DNA of 64,000 nucleotides from assembly GCA_001972305.1 (NCBI GenBank), contig BDDD01000435.1:656365-720364 (forward strand). The letters are read 5' to 3'. A model generated the notes under the pieces. The model searched no databases. It was not told the origin of the DNA and worked only from the letters and a program-made list of their open reading frames with translations. The DNA comes from Cephalotus follicularis. Taxonomy: Eukaryota; Streptophyta; Magnoliopsida; Oxalidales; Cephalotaceae. How positions within the stretch are numbered: position 1 is the stretch's first letter; every line of letters starts with the position of its first letter. This document shows positions 1 through 12,599 of the stretch, piece by piece. The translations under genes were made by a program, and so were the position numbers.

Positions 1-640
1 TTAGCGTAGGCATAGTAGTAAGATATAGACTTAATTATTTATTTAGAAATTATTTGATATTTTTACATTATTTGAGGTTAATATGTCATTTTATGTTTTA
101 TGGGATACTTTGATAATTTTAGGTTTTATTAGTTTAGGGTTTTACTTGTAAAAATAGGTGTGATAAACCTATTATCATCCAGACGCGATGTTAGCGTAGG
201 CATAGTAGTAAGATATAGACTTAATTATTTATTTAGAAATTATTTGATATTTTTACATTATTTGAGGTTAATATGTCATTTTATGTTTTATGGGATACTT
301 TGATAATTTTAGGTTTTATTAGTTTAGGGTTTTACTTGTAAAAATAGGTGTGATAAACCTATTATTGTTAGCTTTGATAAATTGAATATTGAATAAAGTC
401 TTGCTCCCCTATCTTATTCCTCTAGCTTCTCATCTCCTTCGTCTAAGATCGGTACGATCTTCCCTCTCCCATTTCTTCTATATGAGATCGCTACAATCCC
501 TCTCCCATTTCTTATTCTTCTTAATATTCTCCCCTTTCTTGCTTCTCTCCTCCTAATTCTGCCTCTTCCCCCAAATCCCTAATTCTTAATCCCTAATCCC
601 TATTTTCTTACTATTTACCCTACTTCACAAAGGTTATGGA
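1..640. repeat. 190-bp tandem duplication, LTR-like sequence
   Basis: A unit starting TTAGCGTAGGCATAGTAG occurs at 1 and again at 191, almost identical for about 175 bp, so the period is 190 bp. The second copy runs on into GAATAAAGTCTTG and then a long CT-rich tract (about 400-610). That order (AT-rich, short GAATAAAG signal, CT-rich leader) looks like the end of a plant LTR and its leader, but I found no primer-binding site or coding region that would prove it. The first copy may begin before the window. Confidence 0.5.
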
Positions 641-2637
<1,997 letters not shown>

Positions 2638-2992
2638 TGATTTTAGGTACTAAGCATCGACCCTTAGTATTAGGTGTCGCCGCTTAGATGTTACCGCTAG
2701 GTGTATTTTTTAATACCCAAGGCTTGTCTATCGATGCTTAACACTCGAAGAATCCTCTGTTAACAAAGCGTCGCTGCTTAATGCGTGTTGAAAAGCTGAT
2801 ATCGGCTATTGTCTCTTTAGGCTTTGACGTTTAAGCTTTGGTGTCGTCAACTAAGCATTGCCGCTTAGACTTGAGCGTCACCACTTAAAGCATGATAAAA
2901 TGTTAAAGCAAGCTGCTGCGTCTCTAGACTTCAACGCTTTGCTCTAAGCGGCGTTTGTTAGCTAAGCGTCAACGCTTAAGCTGTCAGTTTTC
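2638..2992. repeat. Imperfect GCGTCRCCGCTTA-type repeat tract
   Basis: About ten loose copies of a word built on GCGTCGCCGCTTA or its near complement TAAGCG are spread through roughly 350 bp, such as GTCGCCGCTTAGATG, GCGTCGCTGCTTAATG, TTGCCGCTTAGACTTGAG, GCGTCACCACTTAAAG and GCGTCAACGCTTAAG. Spacing is irregular. No coding potential is apparent. The word is partly self-complementary (AAGCG/CGCTT), so local hairpins are possible. Confidence 0.45.
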
Positions 2993-3866
2993 AACATCCT
3001 TTCCGATTTAGCTTCCTATGACATTCCTTTGATTCTTTTGTGAAATCTACATATCTTGCACACTTTAATAAGCATTAATGGCAAATTTCTTATCATCACA
3101 ATTAGGATTGAGCCAAAAATGTCAACATAGGTATTAACCCTTTGTTGGCTTTTTTTTTTTTAAATTCTGAAGACAATTAAATGCCTCCGGAAATTTAAAT
3201 TGATGCACTTCTATAATAATGCTGCTTACTGGGATATAATTATACAATGTTGTGGCCAACTTCCATAAAAGTCACTGCGCGCAGCTCAAACAGGATTGTT
3301 TGAGGTTGAGTGGGGATTGATCCAGGCTTGAGCTGGAACCAAATCCATCTGAACAGATCTTATTGGCCCAAGGCTGAACTAGGTTCAGAAATTTAAACTT
3401 TTTCCTTTTGAATTTCACACCTAAGAGATAACGGTAGACATCCAATCATATAATTTGTGATACCAATTAGACATTTTAAGGAAAACTTTTTAAACACAAT
3501 AAAACGGGTGAATTCTATGACAATTGTTAATTGACTTTTGAATATGGATTAAATATCTCGGGACAGAAAAAATTGTTGGTAAGGACTAATAATAATATGG
3601 GATAAAGGGAGTCTTATAATATATTTATTAGTAACCTTTCTTCCAAAACTTATAAGCTAACGGATCTTGAGCTCAAGAGTTTTAAAAGCCTTTCCTGAGC
3701 ACTAGTTCAAGTTCACATGCTCTACATCTGTTTTGTAAATTTTAGTAGCAATTTTTGGTCACTTATATGCAGGACTGAACTGATATCATGCTAGAATACT
3801 ATAATTGTGGTTCTGAGGTATTTGCACTATCAAGAAATGATGCTCTTACTCCATGGATTTCTGTAG
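2993..3866. other. Non-coding DNA 5' of the ARID exons
   Basis: Presumably intron or unrelated flank. I searched by eye for the preceding ARID exon (family sequence around LWRAVTRLGGY) and did not find it on this strand. The last bases form a good acceptor (CTGTAG) for the exon at 3867. Confidence 0.4.
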
Positions 3867-6800
3867 GTGACAGCATCCAAGTTATGGCGGCAAGTGGGAG
3901 AGTCTTTCCACCCCCCAAAGTAAGGATAGCCAGGATTGTTGTTCTCTAGCAATCGTAATCAATCTCAATCACACTCTCTCTCTGCTAGGTAGACCATATG
4001 CTTATTGATAAAATATATGAATCAACTCACCAAAACAGTTATCTGTTTTGCTCTCTCTCAGGACTTGCACAACTGTGTCTTGGACATTTCGCATTTTCTA
4101 TGAGAAGGTATTGCCGTTATAGTTTGTGATGACGATAAACATTGTTGGCTCAAATTGAATTTCAACAATTAGCCATCTCGTTCTCTTGGCAACCCCTGGT
4201 TGTTGGGTAAAGCAATAATGATATAAGACAGGAATATTCTTGTTTCTATTTTCCTCAGAAATGGGGCGTTGTTCACTGAGGCTTGATGCCATAGGAACTA
4301 TTTGTGTATAGCTATAAATAATGTCAAATATGTTGATAATTGATATGTGGGTTTATGCTTATATTTCCAGAAGTGGAAGGTGAGTAATTTGTCTCCTTGT
4401 CATGGCAATGAACATCATTGCAATCTTTTCCTTATAACCTCTTTTTATCAGTTTTGTGTGGTATGAAGCATTGCCTCCTGAACTTTCTGTGTTTGTGCAG
4501 GCACTCTTGGAATATGAAAAGCATAAGCGTGAAAACGGTGAACTTCCCCCTTCATCCCTCGTTCAGCCTGCTAGTGTTGAAAAGGAGGTATTTTTTCATT
4601 TCTTTAGAATTTAGATCTTCAATTTCAGTTGAATTATATTTTTCTGTACGAGATTACAAAATGTCCTTACTATTGCTAATTTTCATTTGATGTGAAACTT
4701 GATTGGATGCAACTCTCTCATAGTATTGCACTCTATTTTTGTAAAATAAGAAGTCCTACAACGCATAAGTAAAGGGTCCTTTCTTCTTATGAAGAATTAT
4801 TGAATATTTGTGGGGGTTGTGCAAACCAAGTTAGATTTTAAGGTGTATTAATTATCCTTTAGAGGAAGATGAAAACCAAAGGATTAGTGGAATGCCAGTA
4901 CCAGTATATTTCCTATTATTTGTTGCCATTTCCATTTTATAGTGAGATGTATAGATAAGGAGATGCCAAAAAACCACTACAAATGTACCATTGATGGAAA
5001 CTAGTTTCTATAAGACTGAAACTGAAACCGGTCATGTGTTATCACTGTGCCTAGAGGGACAGATCTGACTACCTGACAATTTCTGTGTGGGACTTCAGAT
5101 TTCCGAATCAGTGAGGCAAAGAGTGAGTAAAATTACCAGTAGTAAGTGTACTTCAGATAGGGAATACTCTTTCATTTTGTGGTTTTTTATATGGTGTTAC
5201 TTTCTAACCAAAATGGTTGAACACTTGGATTCCTAATTCTCTAATCAGGGTTTCTAAGTATTGTCCTTGCTGAACAATTTGCATTAGGATTTCTCTCTCT
5301 CTCTCTCTTAATTAGTTCGCTGTGCAGACAAGTGGCTACCACCAAGTTACAGGATCTGGCAGGGCACGTAGGGATGCTGCAGCTCGTGCTATGCAGGGTT
5401 GGCATGCGCAGCGTCTTCTAGGATATGGTGAGGTTGGCGAGCCTATTATCAAGGTATATCGATACTCCAAGGCTTATTACTTTTAGTGTTTTGTTATGTG
5501 CTTATGCTACAGTACAATTGGTTTTTCTGTTGATAGGATAAGAGCTCAAATTCTGCTCCGAGACGTGAAAAACATCTCAAAAACATCGGTATGCTTCCCT
5601 CTGAATAAAGGTCTTTCCTGGAAATGTCTTCTCTATGAGATCTAATAATCTTACTTTTTATTTGGTTCATCTGGTCAGGTTTGCCAAAACACAAGATACC
5701 AACTAACTTTGAACTTGCTGAGAAACATGCACATACTGAAGCAGATAAGCAGTTAAGATTACTCCTTATTTTAATTGATCTGTACTTTTTCTATTATATT
5801 ATCTCGTATTAACACTGTTGGTTTCTTGATCTATGTCTACATCGTTTAAAAGTATGCATGTTTGGAGGCAATCTGAAGTTTCTGTCAATTACTTAATAAA
5901 TGATGCATTTGTTCCGTATGAAATCATCTTTAGTCTAGTGTTTGCTGAATTGCTTTGTATTCTTTCATCACATGAAAATCATTGAGTGATATTTTGTTGG
6001 TTGTGTTTATGTGTTCTTTTCGTCATATTTGAGACCAAAAAAAAAACAATACTGGAAGAAAAAAATATTCTTGTGCAATAGTTTACATGTCAAACCAAAA
6101 GTGGACGACAGATATTGTTTTTGTTTGTTTTATGTATTACTGTATGGACGACAGATTCTTGGACGACCAATAGTTTTATGTATCAAAGAAAATTGGTCAT
6201 TGAGCATATTGAAAGTCTTTAGAGAAGTTTCCATATATATGGTAAACCGTTCATTTGTTCATTGCGCATATCTGTGTCTTTAAAGATGAGAATTTCCTCT
6301 TTCATAGGACAGCTATAACTGTTGCGTTTATTAATTGCCTCACTGCCATTCTTGTAAATATTATAAAGGTTAAACTCTTGTATAGTACATTCAACCAACT
6401 TCGGTAACACCCCTCCCAAAAAAAAAAAAAAGAAGAAATCACACAGATAACAAAACAAGGCTGCATTGTGTTTTCCTTTGTATTTTCTCATAAGTAAAAC
6501 GAAGTGGTTTTCATCTGGTAGACTGATCACAGAAGTTGTTGACGTTGGCCCCCCTGCGGATTGGGTGAAGATCAATGTGCGCGAAACTGTAACTCTCTTT
6601 CATTCTCTCTCCCAATTTCCCTGCCAAATACTAGTTGTTGATATGATGAACTTTCCTAGTTCTATATCTCCAGAGATCTGACTTGCTGATCTGTTTCTGA
6701 TGCGCAGAAGGATTGCTTTGAGGTTTATGCGTTGGTCCCTGGGCTTTTACGTGAGGAGGTAATTATACTTCTCTTGAAACCCCTCTATACCCCACACTTC

Positions 6801-7498
6801 AATTTATAATTTTATATCTCACCTTGTGAGGGGGCAAGCAAACTTAACTTGCTTATAAATTTCATGGGGGTTTTTGATTTTTACTCGAGAAATGAATTAT
6901 GCATATAATTTCATTGCTTGCCATGCTTTTTGTTTCCAAATCTATCGACTTTATCGCATTGAATCTTATTTGAACAAGTTTTCGGATTCAGGTGCGAGTT
7001 CAATCAGATCCTGCTGGACGTCTGGTTATAACGGGCGAACCAGAGCAGCTTGACAATCCTTGGGGTATCACACCCTTTAAAAAGGTATTTTCCTTGACTT
7101 CTTAGAATTGACTGAAGAATTTAATGTGTCCATCAATGATAGTGCAAACAAAGTACAGCCGTATGTGCTGGAGGACATTGGTGAGTATTCTGAAAAGAGC
7201 GACCCTGTCCCTGCTAGTCATATCACCTCGCTGCTGAATGTAATAACTGCTGCAGTTTGAAAGCATGTATTAACTTTTAGCAATAATATAATAAGTGCCA
7301 TGAGTTGTTGATCCTGGTGATATATCTTTAATTAGTACATATAATTCATTACCTCGAAAATTTAGCTTCTTCTGTGTAATTACCTCTTTGCACTGTGCTT
7401 TTCAGGTTGTGAGCTTACCGGCAAAAATCAATCCGCTTCAGACATCTGCTGTTGTTAGCTTGCATGGCCGACTCTTTGTGCGTGTACCTTTTGAGTAG
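3867..7498 (+). CDS. ARID/HSP20-like domain protein (ARID3/ARID5 type), C-terminal exons
   Basis: Ten exons: 3867-3919, 4062-4107, 4501-4587, 5328-5453, 5537-5588, 5679-5751, 6522-6588, 6708-6758, 6992-7084, 7406-7498. They total 741 bp, every phase closes, and they give 246 residues plus TAG. Residues 1-45 are the C-terminal half of an ARID DNA-binding domain (SKLWRQVGESF, SWTFRIFYEK). The middle has the conserved SGRARRDAAARAMQGWH. Residues 150-246 form an alpha-crystallin/HSP20-like domain (DVGPPADWVKINV, FEVYALVPGLLREEV, TSAVVSLHGRLFVRVPF). Plant proteins with this order are nuclear and thought to act in chromatin or transcription. The ATG and first half of the ARID are not visible in the 3.9 kb upstream, so this is either a gene with a very long intron or a 5'-truncated copy. 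A 24-bp in-phase piece near 5099-5122, flanked by AG and GT, might be one extra small exon. Confidence 0.85.
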
Positions 7499-8316
7499 AG
7501 TTCAGTGTGAACTTTGGCTTAAATTTTCTGTTTAGTTATTAGAAGTTTTTGGAGAGATCAAGGCATGAAGATAAAAATAAAACCAAGACCAGGCCTTGTT
7601 TATTTAATTTTCCCTGTTGCCTTGTACCAGCTCAAACTATCTCATGTTAATCGAGGCAAACAATTGCGATGCCCATTTTACAATCTACTTTTAGAGGATG
7701 GATGAAATGTTAAAAGAGTATTTTCGAGTCAATTTCGTTAGTTTTAGAGATCTGTAGTTTTCAGTTTAATTTATGGGTAAGGTCCAAAAAAACGATTTAG
7801 GTTTTCCACTGCACCATCGACAAGACCATTGCAACACCAACATCGCAACACTCTTGCACCTATCACCTTACTGCAGCACCAACAACATTGCACAACACCA
7901 GCACCACTGCAACACCAGCGCCACCCTCACACCACCGCCCTAGCTTCACAGCTTCACTCATTTCCCTTCATCAATAATTTCATTGCATACTCAAAAAAAT
8001 TTGGCATACACGGCCCACGGGGGATGCTTTCAAAGGCTATATCAATTTTTTGTTTTAGCAAAAGCAAAATCTATTGCTAAGAAATAGATACAAACTACTG
8101 AGCACTAATCGCAACACCAAATTTATTAAATTAACTATTAAATTCAAGCAACTCTATATCAACAAAAAATAAAGGATGAAACCACAAATCTCTATCAATC
8201 CTTATTATATACCTATCAACATTGTACAACACTTAAACGGGCCTATGGATGGATTTGGATGAAAAAAATTGGGTTTGCTAGAAAGAACCTTCAATTTTAT
8301 TAACGAAGACATATCA
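7499..8316. other. 3' flank of the ARID gene with a CA-rich tract
   Basis: Probable 3' UTR and intergenic DNA. From about 7820 to 7950 there is a low-complexity CAACACCA-type tract, open in one frame only because it lacks T-initiated stops. I see no domain in it. Confidence 0.45.
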
Positions 8317-8325
8317 AAACTTAAA

Positions 8326-8612
8326 GGGTAAAATACAAAAACCCCACTGAGGTTTGAATTCGTTAATATTTTTCCTCATCTGTTTTCAAATATTACAAAA
8401 ACCCCATCATGTTTGAGTCTGTTTGACTATTAACCCTCTCAGTTTTGAGTTTGTTTAACGATTAACATCCTCAGGTTTGAGTCTCTTTAAGGATTAACTC
8501 CCTTTATTATAAGCATAAATTGTAAGTCAATAGGGTATATGTAATATTTGAAAATATAGGGGGTTAAGTGTTATCGAGTTTAAATTTTAAAAGGTTTTTT
8601 TGTATTTTACCC
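8326..8612. mobile_element. MULE-type MITE, 287 bp, 9-bp TSD
   Basis: The ends are inverted: GGGTAAAATACAAAAA at the left, and the complement of TTTTTGTATTTTACCC at the right. The element is flanked on both sides by AAACTTAAA (8317-8325 and 8613-8621), a 9-bp duplication typical of Mutator-like elements. Inside the left half are about three loose copies of a TTTGAGTCTGTTTRANNATTAAC unit. No protein is encoded, so it would move only with a transposase supplied elsewhere. Confidence 0.85.
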
Positions 8613-8621
8613 AAACTTAAA

Positions 8622-9025
8622 TATCTAATCCACGATCTGGACTTTATTTTGGGCCCTCAAAACAAGAAAACTTCATAGACCCATAAAACAAAAATTTCTC
8701 ACATACCAGCGTCCAAATAAAAAAATTGATAGTCTATTCTCTCACAAATCACAAGTAGCCCCCTGGATGCCGAATGTGTCCTTGAGGTGGTCTTGTAGTT
8801 CCTACGAAGAATGATGGGGTCGGTCTATGGATTTTTTTTTCATTTTTTTAGACAGACTTGGATTTTAGGCTAAAATCTCTGGATTGGGCCGGACTTAATC
8901 AAAACACATTGATGGCATCGTTTCGTTTGCATGCTTGTGTGAAAAAGGAAATCAAAAGGATGTTTGTTATTTGGTAAAAAAAAAGGATAAAGGAAATGTG
9001 AAATTAGTTGTTAAATGCTTGTATA
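8622..9025. other. Unassigned intergenic DNA
   Basis: AT-rich sequence between a MITE and a solo LTR. I see no gene or repeat structure. Confidence 0.4.
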
Positions 9026-9760
9026 TGTTGAGGATGAGTTGATTGTCCATCCTAGAGCTTAGCCAAGTGCATGACCAGAAGAAGGAAAGGTTGCCTTCTT
9101 GGGATGGCATGACATAAAAAAGTCAATTTCAGGTTTATTGGGATGGTCCAATCGAGATTATACATCTCATCTCAGTCGAGATTATACATTTCATTCGAGT
9201 TGAGATCATTTAGCCAAGCAGAAATCTAAGTTAAACACTTTTCTCATATCAGGTACGACTTCGCTGACATACAGAGGGCTTACCCAACCACCTCATTTAA
9301 AGGACGTAATGGCCAATCAAATGGATTTGATGACTCTGGCACAGTGATCGGCTACTAGGGTAAAGTGCATCTATATACCTCATGAGAAATTATTTGGGGA
9401 TCCCCAGTTAGAAGACGATTGGCATCCGATCATGCGACATCACCTCTCTTGCTATAAATACCTCTCTCCTACTACATTACACAGGTTGGGCTCTCTCTCT
9501 ATATCTCTCTAAAACACCTTGGCATACACCATAAATCAACTTGGCCAGCACAGCAAGAGCACCCAAACACTTGCCTAATGACTAACTCTGACTTAATCGT
9601 CGGAGGGTAGTTCTGAAGACCACTTCGGTACCACCTTTTAACCACTCTCTTTGATTTCAGGTCAATCTTGACCATAGCAGACCATCTAACAACCGATCTT
9701 AGTTCAGTTTTAGGGAAGGGTACAATACAAATCCATTGTCGACGAATCTCAGCATCAACA
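9026..9760 (+). mobile_element. Solo LTR, gypsy-like, 735 bp
   Basis: The sequence begins TGTTGAGGATG and ends GCATCAACA, so the termini are inverted (TGTTGA/TCAACA). The last nine bases match the end of the gypsy 5' LTR at 13945-13953, which suggests a related Tat-type family. A TATAAATA box lies at 9453-9460 and a CT-rich tract follows. The flanks are GTATA and ATATA, a 5-bp duplication with one mismatch. No PBS or internal region follows, so this is a solo LTR left by recombination. Confidence 0.7.
9453..9460 (+). promoter_or_regulatory. TATA box of the solo LTR
   Basis: TATAAATA sits about 300 bp before the LTR end, as expected for the U3/R promoter of a plant LTR element. A similar box is at 13693-13700 in the gypsy LTR. 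Confidence 0.5.
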
Positions 9761-10588
9761 ATATAGAATCTATAAATTGTTAGGCCAACACTTAAAGTTG
9801 GATTTATAATTGGGTTTTTGGTCTTAGATTTTATGATTTTTAAATTTGGATTTTGGACTTCTATAGTCAACATTGCGGACTTATGCTATTGGACCTTTTC
9901 AATTTTTTGGACTCGTACGCTTATATTAGACTTGTGATCATATTAAAATCATACTATTAAAGATGGGAATTTGTTTGATCTTAATGCATGTCTGAATTTG
10001 AATATTTAAGTTATTGACTGATATGTTTGAAAGGTCTAAATATATGTAATTTCTCATTTTAATCCTATGAATTGTTAAGAATAGATTGTTTGGTAAAAAT
10101 AAGAATAAATTGTAATCCATGTTTTTTTTGCATGCAAAGAACTACAGTTTTATATTAAATTTTCAATTTAAACATATTAATATATTTTAAAATCATGAAT
10201 AGATATATTTTTATATTTTTATGTATTGTTAATTGTCAAATAGACAATAAAACCAATTAAATAATTAATTGTTTGATAAATATGATAATCAACTGTAACT
10301 CTTATTTTTTTTGTTTTAGCATGCAAAAAATCTCAAATTTTTATTAATTACCAATTTAAACATAGTAATCTTGTTTATAACCATGAATAAATATTTTTTC
10401 ATATTTGTATATGTTACTACTTTTAATACTTAAACTGACAACAAAATCAATAAAACATTAAAAATATATTATTCATAAATATATGAATTAGTATACCAAA
10501 CTGAATTAAAATAAAATAAAAGTACATGAAATACCATTCTTGTGGTGTTTGTGCTGGTGGTGGGTTACTATAAGGATAACATTACTTT
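9761..10588. other. AT-rich non-coding DNA
   Basis: Very AT-rich, with loosely repeated phrases (for example TTAAACATATTAAT and TTAAACATAGTAAT near 10165 and 10355). I see no gene. Confidence 0.4.
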
Positions 10589-10597
10589 TAATGAAAA

Positions 10598-10991
10598 GAG
10601 AATATCTATTATGAGGTGACACTACACGGTGCAGTGTCACCCTAATAACCGTACTTATAAATAGTATTTTTCAAATCCAATTGTTAGATTTGATGATTTA
10701 TTTGTCTAGATTATGCATATAAATTTTTAAGTCAATTGAATATCTCTAACTATTTCAGTTCATGATGAAAATTTTAATCGTTTTATAATTTACTTATAAA
10801 CAATAAAATATTATCATATTATATATAATATCTACAGATATCTGATTGACTTGAAAATTTGTATGAGTGATCTATATTAATAAATTATCCAATCTAATGA
10901 TTGGATTTGAAAAATACTATTCTCAAGTACTGTAATTTAGGTGATACTATACCTAAATTAGGTACCATGTCATCCCATAATAGATATTCCC
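10598..10991. mobile_element. MULE-type MITE, 394 bp, 9-bp TSD
   Basis: The left end reads GAGAATATCTATTATGAGG. The right end complements as GGGAATATCTATTATGGGAT. TAATGAAAA is repeated at 10589-10597 and 10992-11000, a 9-bp target duplication. Near the left end lies a small palindrome, GGTGACACTACACGGTGCAGTGTCACC broken by its centre. The subterminal AAATCCAATNGTTAGATTTGA and its inverted partner extend the terminal repeat. It is non-coding. Confidence 0.8.
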
Positions 10992-11329
10992 TAATGAAAA
11001 TTATACACTTATTCCTCATAAAGTAAAGATTACATTATTTCATTGGTTTAGCAGAAAAAACACGCTATTCTTAGTATCTTTTATCCACAAGGTAAGGATT
11101 AATTGTGAAGAGACTATATTTCTTGCATGAGAAAGTCACTTACCGTGCGTTTACCTTATATTTTTTAGGTACAATTATAAATGCTTACCTTGTGTATGTC
11201 TTTGTTAGTAATTTATCCCTCTATTATATATCATACCTCAATTACAAGAAAAACAGGCAATTAATCCACTTGTCATTAAGCAGTTTTCTTTTTTATTAAA
11301 AAAAAGCGACATGGCTAGCCATGCCCTCG

Positions 11330-12266
11330 CTCTCACTTAAACCTAGATATCAGCTTCCCTTCTCTTTTTTTTTTTCTTTCACGACCACTTCTCTTCTTCA
11401 CTCTTTATCTTTCTCCGATCCACTCTCTCTGATTCACTGCCATTCTCTGAACGCGAAGTCTACGAAGTCCATATCGCACCACTATCATGCAGTCCATGTG
11501 ACATCCGTGTCCTTGTACGGTCTGTGTCTGTGAGCCTACGGGGCTTCTGTCTACCTGTCTGTCCGTTAGTCTGCTGTGCTCTGTCAGCTGGAGTCTGTTT
11601 GTCTGCTGAGGTGAGACCATATAAAGGGCATGCTACCAGAGTCAACATATGCATAGCATACTGCATCAATGTTTTAAATTATGCATTACTTATATATTTT
11701 ATATAAATGTTTCTGTTTTCATTTAAAAAGGGCTGAGTCCTATTTAGATTTCTGTTTTGATGATATGGTTGAGGCTGAGCCCAACCCGTTTCTTGTTTTC
11801 TGTTTTAAATTATGATCTGCTAAGGGCTGAGCCCAATTTACAAACTGTTTCCTCCTTCGGGAGTGTGATTTTTATAAACTGTATTTTTCTTTACAGGGGG
11901 CATAGTCCTATAAACGAATACTACATGCCCGATTTTCGTAAAATTTTAAGAGTTAGAATTATTTTCAAGTTTTTCAAGAAACTGTTCTCTTTTCTTTATG
12001 TTTTGAAGATATTTTTGTTATAAATGTATTTTCTGAATCTCTGTTCTGCTGAACCTACGAGGTGAGTCTCTGATGGGAGACTTGGCCTCGTAGCAGGCGC
12101 GACGGATTCCAGCGGGGCTGGGTACGGGCGTCACAGTCCAGATCACAGCAGGCATCCTCGTCGTTCGATTGAACCCAATCGCGAAGCTGAGACACCGTCA
12201 TATCGCCCCTTGAAGCGGTGCGCCACCAGATCGCAAACCAACATCGCTCCCTTCTCTCCGTTCAGG
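11330..12266 (+). other. Exon-like CT-rich sequence split by a solo LTR
   Basis: Without the inserted LTR (11497-12135) and one TSD copy, the DNA from about 11330 to 12266 reads as a CT-rich leader followed by a moderately GC-rich block that ends TTCAG before GTGTTTTTTTATTT, a good donor site and T-rich intron start. It resembles a plant 5' exon or 5' UTR. I see no credible long reading frame, no downstream exon and no homologue. It could be a non-coding first exon, a dead gene end, or chance. Confidence 0.3.
11497..12135 (+). mobile_element. Solo LTR, 639 bp, 5-bp TSD
   Basis: It begins TGTGACATCC and ends GGGCGTCACA (inverted TGTGAC/GTCACA), with GTCCA at both 11492-11496 and 12136-12140. 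Internally the phrase GGGCTGAGYCC recurs about three times (near 11731, 11770, 11825), with a degenerate fourth near 11897. No PBS, PPT or coding region is attached, so this is a solo LTR. The family is not identified. Confidence 0.8.
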
Positions 12267-12599
12267 TGTTTTTTTATTTAATTTTAATTTATGCAATTGT
12301 TTAGTATTCAATTTGCTGATGTTAGTGACTTATGTGAAGAGATTTGTAATTTAAAAATCAAGTTGATTGTTTTTTATTGACTGTAAGTTGTGAATAGAAA
12401 CTTATTGTACGTGATCGTTAATATGGAACATTTGATTATGTTACTATGGGTAATTTGGCTTTATTTTTTATAGAATGTAATAGGATGAATTTTTTTTTGA
12501 CTTAGAACCTAATCCAAGGATCCGAATCCATAAGATTCAATCCCACTTAAAATTTAAGTTTGCATTGGTTGAAACAAATTGATGTGAGGAAATTTCTAC
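12267..12599. other. AT-rich non-coding DNA
   Basis: Intron-like T-rich sequence following the putative donor at 12267. The start of the gypsy LTR is somewhere near its right edge but I could not fix it. Confidence 0.35.

Noticed and set aside
6011-6681. Frames inside the ARID gene between 5751 and 6708
   Set aside because: Mostly intron sequence; only 6522-6588 within it is an exon, already counted.
7829-8080. 83-codon CA-rich frame
   Set aside because: Low-complexity CAACACCA tract with no homologue that I recognise.
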